In this document: piece by piece, positions 1 through 6,169 of the stretch
How the letters are laid out: each line of letters starts with the position of its first letter
Position numbering within the stretch: the first letter of the stretch is position 1
Source of the DNA: Haloferacaceae archaeon
Lineage (GTDB): Archaea; Halobacteriota; Halobacteria; Halobacteriales; Haloferacaceae
Length of the DNA stretch: 7,748 nucleotides
Direction of reading: 5' to 3'
Assembly (NCBI GenBank): GCA_028274825.1
Contig: JAQCMZ010000511.1
Location: forward strand, 1 to 7,748
Translations under genes and position numbers: made by a program
Notes under the pieces: generated by a model
What the model was told of the DNA's origin: nothing
The model's database searches: none
The model's input: only the letters and a program-made list of their open reading frames with translations

Positions 1-26
1 TTGTGTGTGCTAGAGAAAATGATTTC

Positions 27-125
27 ATGCTTAACTCGGACGACACAGAGTCAGGAGACAGACCGAGCCGACGGCAGATGCTCAGCTTGCTCGGTGGCAG
101 TGCCGCGGCCGCGGTCGCAGGCTGT
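27..125 (+). other. Tat signal peptide with lipobox
   Basis: Residues 1-33 of the binding protein. A polar n-region precedes SRRQML, followed by a short weakly hydrophobic stretch (LSLLGGSAAAAVA) and the lipobox AVAGC, whose Cys33 codon is at 123-125. Export in folded form by Tat followed by lipid anchoring at this cysteine is the usual haloarchaeal route. The Asp/Ser/Glu-rich residues after the cysteine are a typical tether to the membrane surface. Confidence 0.88.
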
Positions 126-1883
126 TTGGGCGATGATGATGCCGCTGCCGACAGTGACGTGAGTACTGAGAGTGCCGGCAGTGAAAACAGCGCCTCATCC
201 GGGCGCACGAACTCCGACAAAGCGCAGGCTGCGTGGGAGCGGTCAGTGAACAACCCGCTTCCCGAGGATGAGTCCCTCCGACAAGAGGCATATGTGCAGA
301 TGGAAGAAGCAGTTCGGGATTCTGCAATCATGATTCCGCTGTACCACAATCTGAACGAACGCTTCTGGTACGATTATGTCGATGTTCCACTGACGGGCGC
401 GCTCGGCGCTCACTGGCAACAACACAACACGACCACGGTGGAAGGACAAGACGAACTCAATCTCGTCAACAGCACCTTCGCGGAACTGGACCCGATTATG
501 TCGACCGACACCGCGTCGTCGGCTGTTATCACACAAATTTACGAGAACCTGACGGCGTTTCCGAACGGCGTGCCAGAGTTGGAAAACCAGCTGCTCGACG
601 GGTTCGAAGTCTCAGATGACGGGACCAAATGGACGTTCACGATACGGAACGATGTCACGTTTCACGACGGCAGCGACGTGACTGCCGCTGACGTGGTGTA
701 TTCGTGGCGACGAACCGTCGAATCGGCAAACTCCGAGCGCCGAAGTTTCACACTCGACCAGCCGGTCGGTCTCGGGATCGATGTTGAATTCGATGACAAC
801 GGCGATCCAGTTGAGGAGACACTGGCCGTCGAGGCGATTGACGATCAAACAGTCGAGATTCAGCTTGTCGGTCCGAATCCGGACGTGCTTGACGTGATTG
901 CCTACAGCAGTTTCGCAGTTATTCCGGAAGGCTACGTCGGCGATATCGCGGGTTATGAGGGTGAAGTCACACATCAGGAGTTCTCGACAGCGGTCGCCAA
1001 CGGCACCGGTCCGTTCGAACTCGACGCGTTCAATGTCGACGAAGATGTCCGCGTCGTTCGGAATCCCGATTACTACGGTGATGTCGCCGATATCACAGCT
1101 GTCAACTGGGAGATTATCGAGGACGACCAGGCAGCATGGACGTATGCACTCGAACAAAACGCCGACATCTTTGCGGTTCCGACATTTGCGTACGAACCGG
1201 AAGCGATTGATGCTGAGAGTGATGACCGAAATCGGCAGGTAGGGAAGTACGGCCCTGCAGGCGAACTGAACGAAGAGGTAAATTACGTGAGCGTGTCTGA
1301 ACTCAGCACCTACTACTTCGGATTCAACGCCACGAACGTCCCGAAACCGGTTCGCCAGGCGGTAGCGTACGTATTGAACAAACAGCAGATCGTTGAAGAC
1401 GTGTTCGCTGGTCGAGGGACACCTGCCTACAGCTATCTCCCACCGGGGATGTGGCCCACCGGGGCAGACGGATACGACTCGTTCGTCGATGAGTACCCGT
1501 TCAGTAGAGGCGACAGTGACCTCCAGAGTGCACGGGACGTGCTCGCGGAAGGCGGATTCACGCCAGACGACCCCGCAGAGGTGACACTCACGACATACGT
1601 GAGCCAAGTGTTCGAGACTGCCGCGGAACTGATTCGTGACCTTCTCGCCGGTAGTGGTGTCGAAATGACGATCGATCAATCAGAATTTTCTGTGTTGTTG
1701 AATCGTGGTGAGGATGGTGACCTCGGGATGTACACACTCGGGTGGATCTGGAGTTGGCCTGCTGCCCCGTACGGTATGTTCCAATTAGAACCGAAAAACA
1801 CGAACACGAGCAGAATGCCCGGCGAGACCGATGGCTTCTATTTCGACTGGCAGGCCGAACTCGAAGAAGAACAAGACGACTAA
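27..1883 (+). CDS. dppA: Peptide-family ABC transporter substrate-binding lipoprotein (SBP_bac_5), apparently circularly permuted
   Basis: Extracellular binding protein that should deliver a peptide-like ligand to the DppBC channel. From ATG 27 it has 618 residues: a Tat signal with SRRQML (RR 15-16) and lipobox AVAGC (Cys33), an acidic Ser/Asp/Glu tether (34-64), a block (65-140) and then the SBP_bac_5 body (142-618). The body opens with LNLVNSTFAELDP, has DDGTKWTFTIR and TFHDG (197-215) and reaches YTLGWIWSW (569-577), all familiar in order. The 65-140 block, with EAYVQMEEA and IPLYHN, matches what normally closes such proteins, and nothing like it follows GFYFDW at the C-terminus. Length is normal, so the parts appear moved rather than lost. 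The frame is open back to a GTG at base 3, but ATG 27 gives a normal Tat n-region. No Shine-Dalgarno site is visible upstream, so it may be leaderless. Family assignment is firm; substrate is unknown and the symbol is a family name. Confidence 0.93.
   Translation: MLNSDDTESGDRPSRRQMLSLLGGSAAAAVAGCLGDDDAAADSDVSTESAGSENSASSGRTNSDKAQAAWERSVNNPLPEDESLRQEAYVQMEEAVRDSAIMIPLYHNLNERFWYDYVDVPLTGALGAHWQQHNTTTVEGQDELNLVNSTFAELDPIMSTDTASSAVITQIYENLTAFPNGVPELENQLLDGFEVSDDGTKWTFTIRNDVTFHDGSDVTAADVVYSWRRTVESANSERRSFTLDQPVGLGIDVEFDDNGDPVEETLAVEAIDDQTVEIQLVGPNPDVLDVIAYSSFAVIPEGYVGDIAGYEGEVTHQEFSTAVANGTGPFELDAFNVDEDVRVVRNPDYYGDVADITAVNWEIIEDDQAAWTYALEQNADIFAVPTFAYEPEAIDAESDDRNRQVGKYGPAGELNEEVNYVSVSELSTYYFGFNATNVPKPVRQAVAYVLNKQQIVEDVFAGRGTPAYSYLPPGMWPTGADGYDSFVDEYPFSRGDSDLQSARDVLAEGGFTPDDPAEVTLTTYVSQVFETAAELIRDLLAGSGVEMTIDQSEFSVLLNRGEDGDLGMYTLGWIWSWPAAPYGMFQLEPKNTNTSRMPGETDGFYFDWQAELEEEQDD
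219..446 (+). other. Relocated C-terminal segment of SBP_bac_5 domain
   Basis: Encodes residues 65-140 of the lipoprotein. It holds a helix-like AQAAWERSV, a polar linker, EAYVQMEEAVRDSA, then MIPLYHN, an aromatic ERFWYDYVDVP, and LGAHWQQHNTTTVEG. In the family, the order '(R)xxxYxxxxxxxxxxAPxxPLYH...(V)xGY...PxGxxxxxN' is the last 60-75 residues of the protein, just before the stop codon. Here it precedes the domain start (LNLVNSTF, from about base 456). This assignment rests on recalled family features, not on an alignment run here. Confidence 0.8.
441..454 (+). repeat. Junction repeat, left copy
   Basis: GAAGGACAAGACGA, at the seam between the relocated tail and the main body of the binding protein (residues EGQDE). 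It matches 13 of 14 bases of a copy at 1866-1879, in the same reading frame. The two copies bracket the main body. It may be a recombination footprint, or chance similarity between two short acidic linkers. Confidence 0.45.
1866..1879 (+). repeat. Junction repeat, right copy
   Basis: GAAGAACAAGACGA, just before the TAA stop of the binding-protein gene (residues EEQDD). It differs from the copy at 441-454 by one base and, allowing a one-base gap, the match runs on through the following CT. Its place at the new C-terminus is where a permutation breakpoint would be expected. Confidence 0.45.
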
Positions 1884-1904
1884 CGCCAGGAAAATGCCAA
1901 TCAT

Positions 1905-1918
1905 CGAAAGGATTTAGC
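1905..1918 (+). promoter_or_regulatory. Possible weak BRE/TATA element upstream of dppB
   Basis: CGAAA (1905-1909) resembles a haloarchaeal BRE and is followed closely by TTTAGC (1913-1918), a poor TATA-like box. A start about 25 bases downstream would fall near 1940, before the dppB start. The match is weak and could be chance. Confidence 0.2.
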
Positions 1919-1981
1919 CTCACAAAATGGTTCTTCGTTGTATCGAGATGCTGGATTTTCTGTGTGTATCGTATGGAGTGT

Positions 1982-1987
1982 GAGGTG
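1982..1987 (+). promoter_or_regulatory. Shine-Dalgarno site for dppB
   Basis: GAGGTG is complementary to the 3' end of archaeal 16S rRNA (CACCUC). The GAGG core ends four bases before ATG 1990. Since the site overlaps the in-frame GTG at 1987, it favours ATG 1990 as the start. Confidence 0.45.
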
Positions 1988-1989
1988 TG

Positions 1990-3060
1990 ATGACTCGGTG
2001 GGAGTACTTCATCAAACGCGTTTTGCTGACGGTTCCGGTGTTGTTTTTCGTGTTGAGTTTCCTGTTTATCATGCTCAGACTCGGGCCGATCGATCCCGTC
2101 GCCGCGCGACTGGGGCCAGAAGCTGACGGCACCGACGCCGAACTCATGCGCGAGCGGCTTGGATTGAACGACCCGCTGTGGGAACAGTACACTGACTTCA
2201 TGGTGAGTTTCCTCACCTTCGAGTTCGGCCAGTCGTGGGTCGTGCAGCCCGAGCGGGACATTCTGGAGATCGTCGCCAATTCAGCGCCGCCGACGATCTG
2301 GCTGGGGTTTTGGGCGATTCTGCTTCCGTTGTTTATCGGGATCCCGCTCGGATTCTACGCCGGACTCAATTCGAACTCGCTTGGCGATTATTCGGCCTCG
2401 TTTGGCGGGATTCTCTGGCAGGCACTCCCGAATTTTTGGCTCTGCGTCATGGCGTTAGCGCTCCTTCGGCGAACGCGGGAAGGCGGCGGTCCTTTCGGGT
2501 TCAACTGGTACACGTTCGGCCCCGACTTTGCCGTGCGAGATATCAGTATCACCGGCACGCCGAATCTCGACTGGGTCGCGACGACTGAGGCCCTGTTCGT
2601 GCCGCTTCCATATATCGCCGACTGGACCGCGATGGCGATCGATATCAAACTGATCCTCCCGGCAGCGCTCATCCTCGGCTCTGCATCGATGGCCGCAGAA
2701 CTCCGTATCGGGCGGACAGCGATGCTCGAGACGGTCAACTCGAATTTCGTCGAGACAGCGAAAGCCAAGGGTGTTTCCGACCGAGTGATCGTCTGGAAAC
2801 ATATCTTCCGAAACTCACTTATTCCACTTCTCCCGGTCATCACGAGTGAGGCGTTTCTCCTGATCGGCGGCTCCGTCATCGTCGAGCAGATTTTCAATAT
2901 TAACGGTCTCGGCAGAATCTTTTTCCAGGCAATCACACAGGGAGACCTTCCGATGGCTGGTGCGCTCTTGTTCATTTTCACACTGATCATTCTCTTTTTG
3001 AACATTCTCCAAGACTTCCTGTATACCGTCATCGACCCGCGTGTGGGGTACGACACATGA
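1990..3060 (+). CDS. dppB: Peptide-family ABC transporter permease, DppB/OppB type
   Basis: One of two channel subunits of the importer, in the cytoplasmic membrane. From ATG 1990 it has 356 residues, near the usual 310-340. It starts with a basic stretch and a first membrane helix (about 10-30). An external loop follows with the familiar ERLGLNDPLWEQYTDF and FEFGQSW pattern (about 56-83), then further hydrophobic segments near 103-125, 140-160, 218-235, 285-300 and 322-345. The EAA loop that docks on an ATPase is at about 255-283 (ETAKAKGVSDRVIVW through NSLIPLLP). The C-terminus YTVIDPRVGY is the standard end of this family. The loop between the third and fourth helices (about 160-215) is fairly long. 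The stop overlaps the dppC start as ATGA, implying coupled translation. Family is certain; substrate is not. Confidence 0.95.
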   Translation: MTRWEYFIKRVLLTVPVLFFVLSFLFIMLRLGPIDPVAARLGPEADGTDAELMRERLGLNDPLWEQYTDFMVSFLTFEFGQSWVVQPERDILEIVANSAPPTIWLGFWAILLPLFIGIPLGFYAGLNSNSLGDYSASFGGILWQALPNFWLCVMALALLRRTREGGGPFGFNWYTFGPDFAVRDISITGTPNLDWVATTEALFVPLPYIADWTAMAIDIKLILPAALILGSASMAAELRIGRTAMLETVNSNFVETAKAKGVSDRVIVWKHIFRNSLIPLLPVITSEAFLLIGGSVIVEQIFNINGLGRIFFQAITQGDLPMAGALLFIFTLIILFLNILQDFLYTVIDPRVGYDT

Positions 3061-4796
3061 GCTCAATACAGACCGACCCTCCAGACGAATACGAATCTGC
3101 AACCGATGAGAAAGTGTTTCGCGACCTCCTGGCAGACAATCCCCGACCGGCACTGGTCTGGCTGGGCGGTGTTGCTGTTCTCGTGTTGCTCGAGATCGGC
3201 CGCGTATTCGCGGGGCTGAGCCAAGTTCTCGATATCGCAGTGTTCGTTCTCGGAGGGGTCGCTGGAATCCCCGGGTATGTCGATGGAAACGTCGCAGAGA
3301 CACTCGGGAGTGCAGCTGGGGCGTTCGCCGGGAGTCTAACAGCCATCCTCATAACGGTGCTCGTCGCAATTCCGTTCGGGAGTGTCATCCCGGACAGCGC
3401 TGTGGATATACTCGGGCTGGATCTGTCTCGGCGCAGCCACCACTGGGTGAAGCGTGGGGTGTTCGCGACGCTGCTCGTCGGCACTGGAGCGATTGTCGCG
3501 GCCACCCCAACCGGCGAGGTGGTCACGGCCGGTCTCAACACAGTCACCGGAACGGTCGATTCATTGGCATCGTCGCTGCCGGCAATCACGGGTCGCGACA
3601 CGATCCCGAACGAAGGCCACCGGACGGCCGCTGGCGGCTGGGAGGGAACCTTCCTCGGACTCTCACCGGCGTGGGCGTGGGCGGTCCGAACGTCACTCGT
3701 GTTTGTGTACGCGAGTAGCGCTGTTCTGTGGGCGTGGCGAGGCTTCACCACGTACAGAACTCACTACCGGCAGGCCGATTGGACACCGACCGACGACACG
3801 ATTCGGCGGTTTCGCAACAACTACTGGGGCCTGTTCGGATTCAGTATCGTGTTTGTGTTTGTCGTTCTCGCCTTATGGGCTCCCGCGGTCAGCCCGGTGA
3901 TTGCTGAACACAATATCTACGAGCCGAACGCACACGAGATCGAGTACCTCGAGGACGGAGAGGTCGAGACGACGACGCATGTGTTCGCGAATCTCGACAG
4001 CCAGTCAGATGGCCAGACCACGTACGGACCGCTCAGTTACGACGACTACAATCGGTGGGCGCCGCTCGGGACGACGAATCGGGGGCAAGATATGATGACA
4101 CATCTATCGTATGGCGCTCGCACCTCGCTGGTCATCGGAGTGACCGCGATCGTGCTCGGGGCGCTCACTGCGGTCGTGCTGTCGCTACTTGCCGCCTACT
4201 ACAAGGGTGCGGTCGACATCGCGACGGTGATGACGAGCGACACGATCCAGGCGGTCCCCGCGCTGTTGCTTATTATGCTTCTATCTGTCATCTTTCAAGA
4301 GGGGAATCACCCGATTGCTCAACCGCTCAACGGGGGCTTGCTGCTCGCGCTCATCTTCGCGTTCACACTCTGGCCAGGAATGTGGCGGTCGATACGTGGC
4401 CCGTCACTGCAAGTCGCTGAACAGGAGTGGGTTGACGCAGCGAAAAGTTACGGACAGACGCCGCTACAGACGATGCGAAAACATATGGCGCCGTACATCG
4501 CCGGCTACATTCTGATCTACGCGTCGCTGCTCATCGGCGGAGTCATCATCTCCACTGCAGCACTCACGTTTCTCGGACTCGGAATCAACCCCCCAACCCC
4601 AGAGTGGGGACGGCTGATCGACGGCGGACAATCGTTCGTGTCGACGTCCTCATGGCACGTCGCTACCGTCCCGGGTGTGGCGATCGTGCTCGTCGTGGTC
4701 GCGTTCAACGCTCTCGGTGACGCTATCCGTGATGCAATCGATCCCGAGGCAGATGTCGATCAAGCTGAGGCCGCCACCGCCGGGGGTGGTGGTTGA
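3057..4796 (+). CDS. dppC: Peptide-family ABC transporter permease, DppC/OppC type, with long N-terminal membrane extension
   Basis: Second channel subunit. It has 579 residues, nearly twice the usual 280-320. The family core begins at about residue 247 (IRRFRNNYWGLFGFSIVFVF, the OppC N-terminal helix). It continues with APLGTTNRGQDMMTHLSYGARTSL in place of the standard LGTDxxGRDxxSRLxYGxRxSL (from about 335), helices from 357 on, and an EAA loop at 458-484 (EWVDAAKSYG through HMAPYIAG). The end includes LTFLGLGINPPTPEWG (503-518) and FNALGDAIRDAIDP. Before the core lie about 240 extra residues with hydrophobic segments near 31-54, 57-73, 87-110, 133-150 and 206-229. Their role is unknown. 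The first external loop (280-335) is also long and acidic. The start overlaps the dppB stop by four bases, and the stop overlaps the dppD start by one. Confidence 0.94.
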   Translation: MSSIQTDPPDEYESATDEKVFRDLLADNPRPALVWLGGVAVLVLLEIGRVFAGLSQVLDIAVFVLGGVAGIPGYVDGNVAETLGSAAGAFAGSLTAILITVLVAIPFGSVIPDSAVDILGLDLSRRSHHWVKRGVFATLLVGTGAIVAATPTGEVVTAGLNTVTGTVDSLASSLPAITGRDTIPNEGHRTAAGGWEGTFLGLSPAWAWAVRTSLVFVYASSAVLWAWRGFTTYRTHYRQADWTPTDDTIRRFRNNYWGLFGFSIVFVFVVLALWAPAVSPVIAEHNIYEPNAHEIEYLEDGEVETTTHVFANLDSQSDGQTTYGPLSYDDYNRWAPLGTTNRGQDMMTHLSYGARTSLVIGVTAIVLGALTAVVLSLLAAYYKGAVDIATVMTSDTIQAVPALLLIMLLSVIFQEGNHPIAQPLNGGLLLALIFAFTLWPGMWRSIRGPSLQVAEQEWVDAAKSYGQTPLQTMRKHMAPYIAGYILIYASLLIGGVIISTAALTFLGLGINPPTPEWGRLIDGGQSFVSTSSWHVATVPGVAIVLVVVAFNALGDAIRDAIDPEADVDQAEAATAGGGG

Positions 4797-6169
4797 TGCC
4801 GGGTGAGTCCCGTGGGGCGTCTGAGTCCGGTGAGGCGTCTGAGATGTCTGAGGATGTGCTCGTCGATGTCCGAAATCTTCAGACAGCGTTTTTCACCGAC
4901 AAGGAGACGATTCGGGCCGTCGACGGGGTCAGTTTCGAGATCGAGGCCGGCGAGACAGTGGGTATCGTCGGCGAGAGTGGGAGTGGCAAAAGCGTGACTG
5001 CGCGGTCACTGATGGGGCTGATCGAGTCGCCTGGTCGTGTGCTTCGCGGGAGTAGTATTCGGTATCGCGGTCTCAAGACGGTCCGCGCGTTCGCGAGTGA
5101 GTTTCCGAAATACACTGTTCGTATCAGCGATCTCGAACCCGACTACAGTCCTACCGTCTTGTTCGACACCACCAACGCCACTCCACAGGAGTTTGGCTAC
5201 GCTAGCCCCGAAGCCGTACCACTCGTCGATGTGGCCGCCGCAGGATACACAGACGAGACCGGGCTTACCAGCGGCACAAAGTGTGTGTTCGTCACCGAGG
5301 GTGACCCCAGTGATCCGGCGACGATCCAGCGAGGATTCGTCGAGATCAGCCGACTTTCGGGGACACCTCAACAGAAGATGCGCGGTGGTCGAATTGCGAT
5401 GGTGTTTCAGGATCCGCTGACGAGTCTCAATCCGGTATATACGGTCGGCAACCAGATCAAAGAAGCACTCCAACTCCATCAGGGGATCACCGGGCGAGAG
5501 GCGACACAGGAGGCTGCCAAGTTGTTAGAGGCCGTCGGGATCCCCGACGCGAGACGCCGTGTCGATGAGTATCCACACCAGTTTTCCGGCGGAATGCGGC
5601 AACGGGGTGTGATTGCGATGGCGCTTGCCTGTGAACCAGACGTCTTAATCTGTGACGAGCCGACGACAGCCCTCGACGTGACGATCCAGGCGCAGATCCT
5701 GGACTTACTCGCGGATATCCAGGCTTCACGCGATGTCGCGATCATGTTCATCACCCACGACATGGGGGTGATTGCCGATGTCTCGGATCGGGTCAACGTC
5801 ATGTACGCGGGTGAGATCGTCGAATCTGCGGGCGTGATCCCGCTGTTTGAAACCCCGAAACACCCCTACACGAATGGGCTTCTCGAGTCAATCCCCGGGG
5901 GACAGACCGGTGAACAGCTCACCACAATCGACGGGACGGTCCCGACGCCGACCGAACCCGCGACATCCTGCCGGTTCGCACCGCGCTGTCCAAAAGTGTT
6001 CGACGAGTGCCACGCGGTCGCGCCGAGTCCAGTTCCAGTCGCCGAGACTGAGACTGACACTGACACTGACACTGACCACACCGCGTCGTGTCTGTTGTAC
6101 CCGGAGGAGTTGCCGACAGCAGATGCACTCACACGCCATACCGAGATACAACACGGTGACGACTCATGA
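4796..6169 (+). CDS. dppD: Peptide-family ABC transporter ATP-binding protein, DppD/OppD type
   Basis: Cytoplasmic ATPase subunit, 457 residues from ATG 4796. Visible motifs are Walker A GESGSGKS (59-66), Q-loop VFQDP (Gln205), signature SGGMRQR (264-270), Walker B LICDEP (Glu288), D-loop TALD, and switch His321 in ITHD. The C-terminal oligo_HPY region has HPYTNGLL and four cysteines (392, 398, 405, 432) spaced x5, x6, x26, as in relatives proposed to hold a [4Fe-4S] cluster. About 95 residues (about 92-187) are inserted between Walker A and the Q-loop, where the family usually has a short beta-rich stretch. An in-frame ATG at 4844, with GGTGAGG ten to fifteen bases upstream, could also be the start; it would drop a Ser/Glu/Gly-rich leader. 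I prefer 4796 because TGATG couples it to dppC. The stop overlaps the dppF start as ATGA. Confidence 0.94.
   Translation: MPGESRGASESGEASEMSEDVLVDVRNLQTAFFTDKETIRAVDGVSFEIEAGETVGIVGESGSGKSVTARSLMGLIESPGRVLRGSSIRYRGLKTVRAFASEFPKYTVRISDLEPDYSPTVLFDTTNATPQEFGYASPEAVPLVDVAAAGYTDETGLTSGTKCVFVTEGDPSDPATIQRGFVEISRLSGTPQQKMRGGRIAMVFQDPLTSLNPVYTVGNQIKEALQLHQGITGREATQEAAKLLEAVGIPDARRRVDEYPHQFSGGMRQRGVIAMALACEPDVLICDEPTTALDVTIQAQILDLLADIQASRDVAIMFITHDMGVIADVSDRVNVMYAGEIVESAGVIPLFETPKHPYTNGLLESIPGGQTGEQLTTIDGTVPTPTEPATSCRFAPRCPKVFDECHAVAPSPVPVAETETDTDTDTDHTASCLLYPEELPTADALTRHTEIQHGDDS
4812..4843 (+). repeat. Imperfect 18-base tandem repeat at dppD start
   Basis: GTGGGGCGTCTGAG (4812-4825) recurs as GTGAGGCGTCTGAG (4830-4843), 18 bases apart and therefore in frame. 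It encodes the low-complexity GASES/GEASE stretch between the two candidate start codons of dppD. The repeat looks like a local slippage duplication and may have created the N-terminal leader. Confidence 0.6.
6044..6076 (+). repeat. Hexanucleotide microsatellite in dppD
   Basis: Two GAGACT units followed by three GACACT units and a final GAC, all in frame, encode ETETDTDTDTD (residues 417-427). The tract sits in the linker between the third and fourth cysteines of the C-terminal region. Gain or loss of units would change linker length without breaking the frame. Confidence 0.85.
6155..6159 (+). promoter_or_regulatory. Shine-Dalgarno site for dppF
   Basis: GGTGA, complementary to the UCACC at the 3' end of archaeal 16S rRNA, lies six bases before ATG 6166. 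It sits inside the end of dppD and supports ATG 6166 as the dppF start. Confidence 0.5.

Larger units (their letters stand above)
1884..1989 (+). other. Spacer between binding-protein gene and permease operon
   Basis: The only sizeable gap in the window, 106 bases and richer in A/T than the genes around it. I see no clear hairpin followed by a T-run, and no remnant in any frame of the tail block missing from the end of the upstream gene. It may hold a weak internal promoter, which would let the binding protein and the membrane components be expressed at different levels; that is inference. Confidence 0.6.

Noticed and set aside
3..26. GTG at base 3 as start of the binding protein
   Set aside because: It would add eight residues before an already complete Tat n-region. 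ATG 27 fits the usual signal length better, though the left edge prevents certainty.
207..458. ACGAACTC direct repeats (207-214 and 451-458) flanking the relocated tail block
   Set aside because: They are 244 bases apart, not a multiple of three, so recombination between them would shift the frame. An eight-base match in this composition is unremarkable.
612..1679. A 355-codon open frame on the minus strand
   Set aside because: It lies wholly opposite the binding-protein gene. Its translation is rich in Cys, Arg and Val with no recognisable domain, and such frames are expected as shadows of GC-rich haloarchaeal genes.
1987..1989. GTG at 1987 as start of dppB
   Set aside because: It overlaps the GAGGTG ribosome-binding site and sits directly before ATG 1990, which has proper spacing.
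1884..1989. Remnant of the original C-terminal tail after the binding-protein stop, meaning a simple frameshift or nonsense mutation
   Set aside because: No PLYH-like or EAY-like coding is visible in the three forward frames of the spacer, and the tail is intact at the N-terminus, so a broken end does not explain the layout.
1884..1989. Transcription terminator between the binding protein and dppB
   Set aside because: There is no T-run or stable inverted repeat; the whole set is more likely read through.
3029..3751. A 240-codon minus-strand frame opposite the start of dppC
   Set aside because: Its composition (Ser/Pro/Thr/Arg-rich) is that of a shadow frame, with no domain or start context, and it overlaps a well-supported gene.
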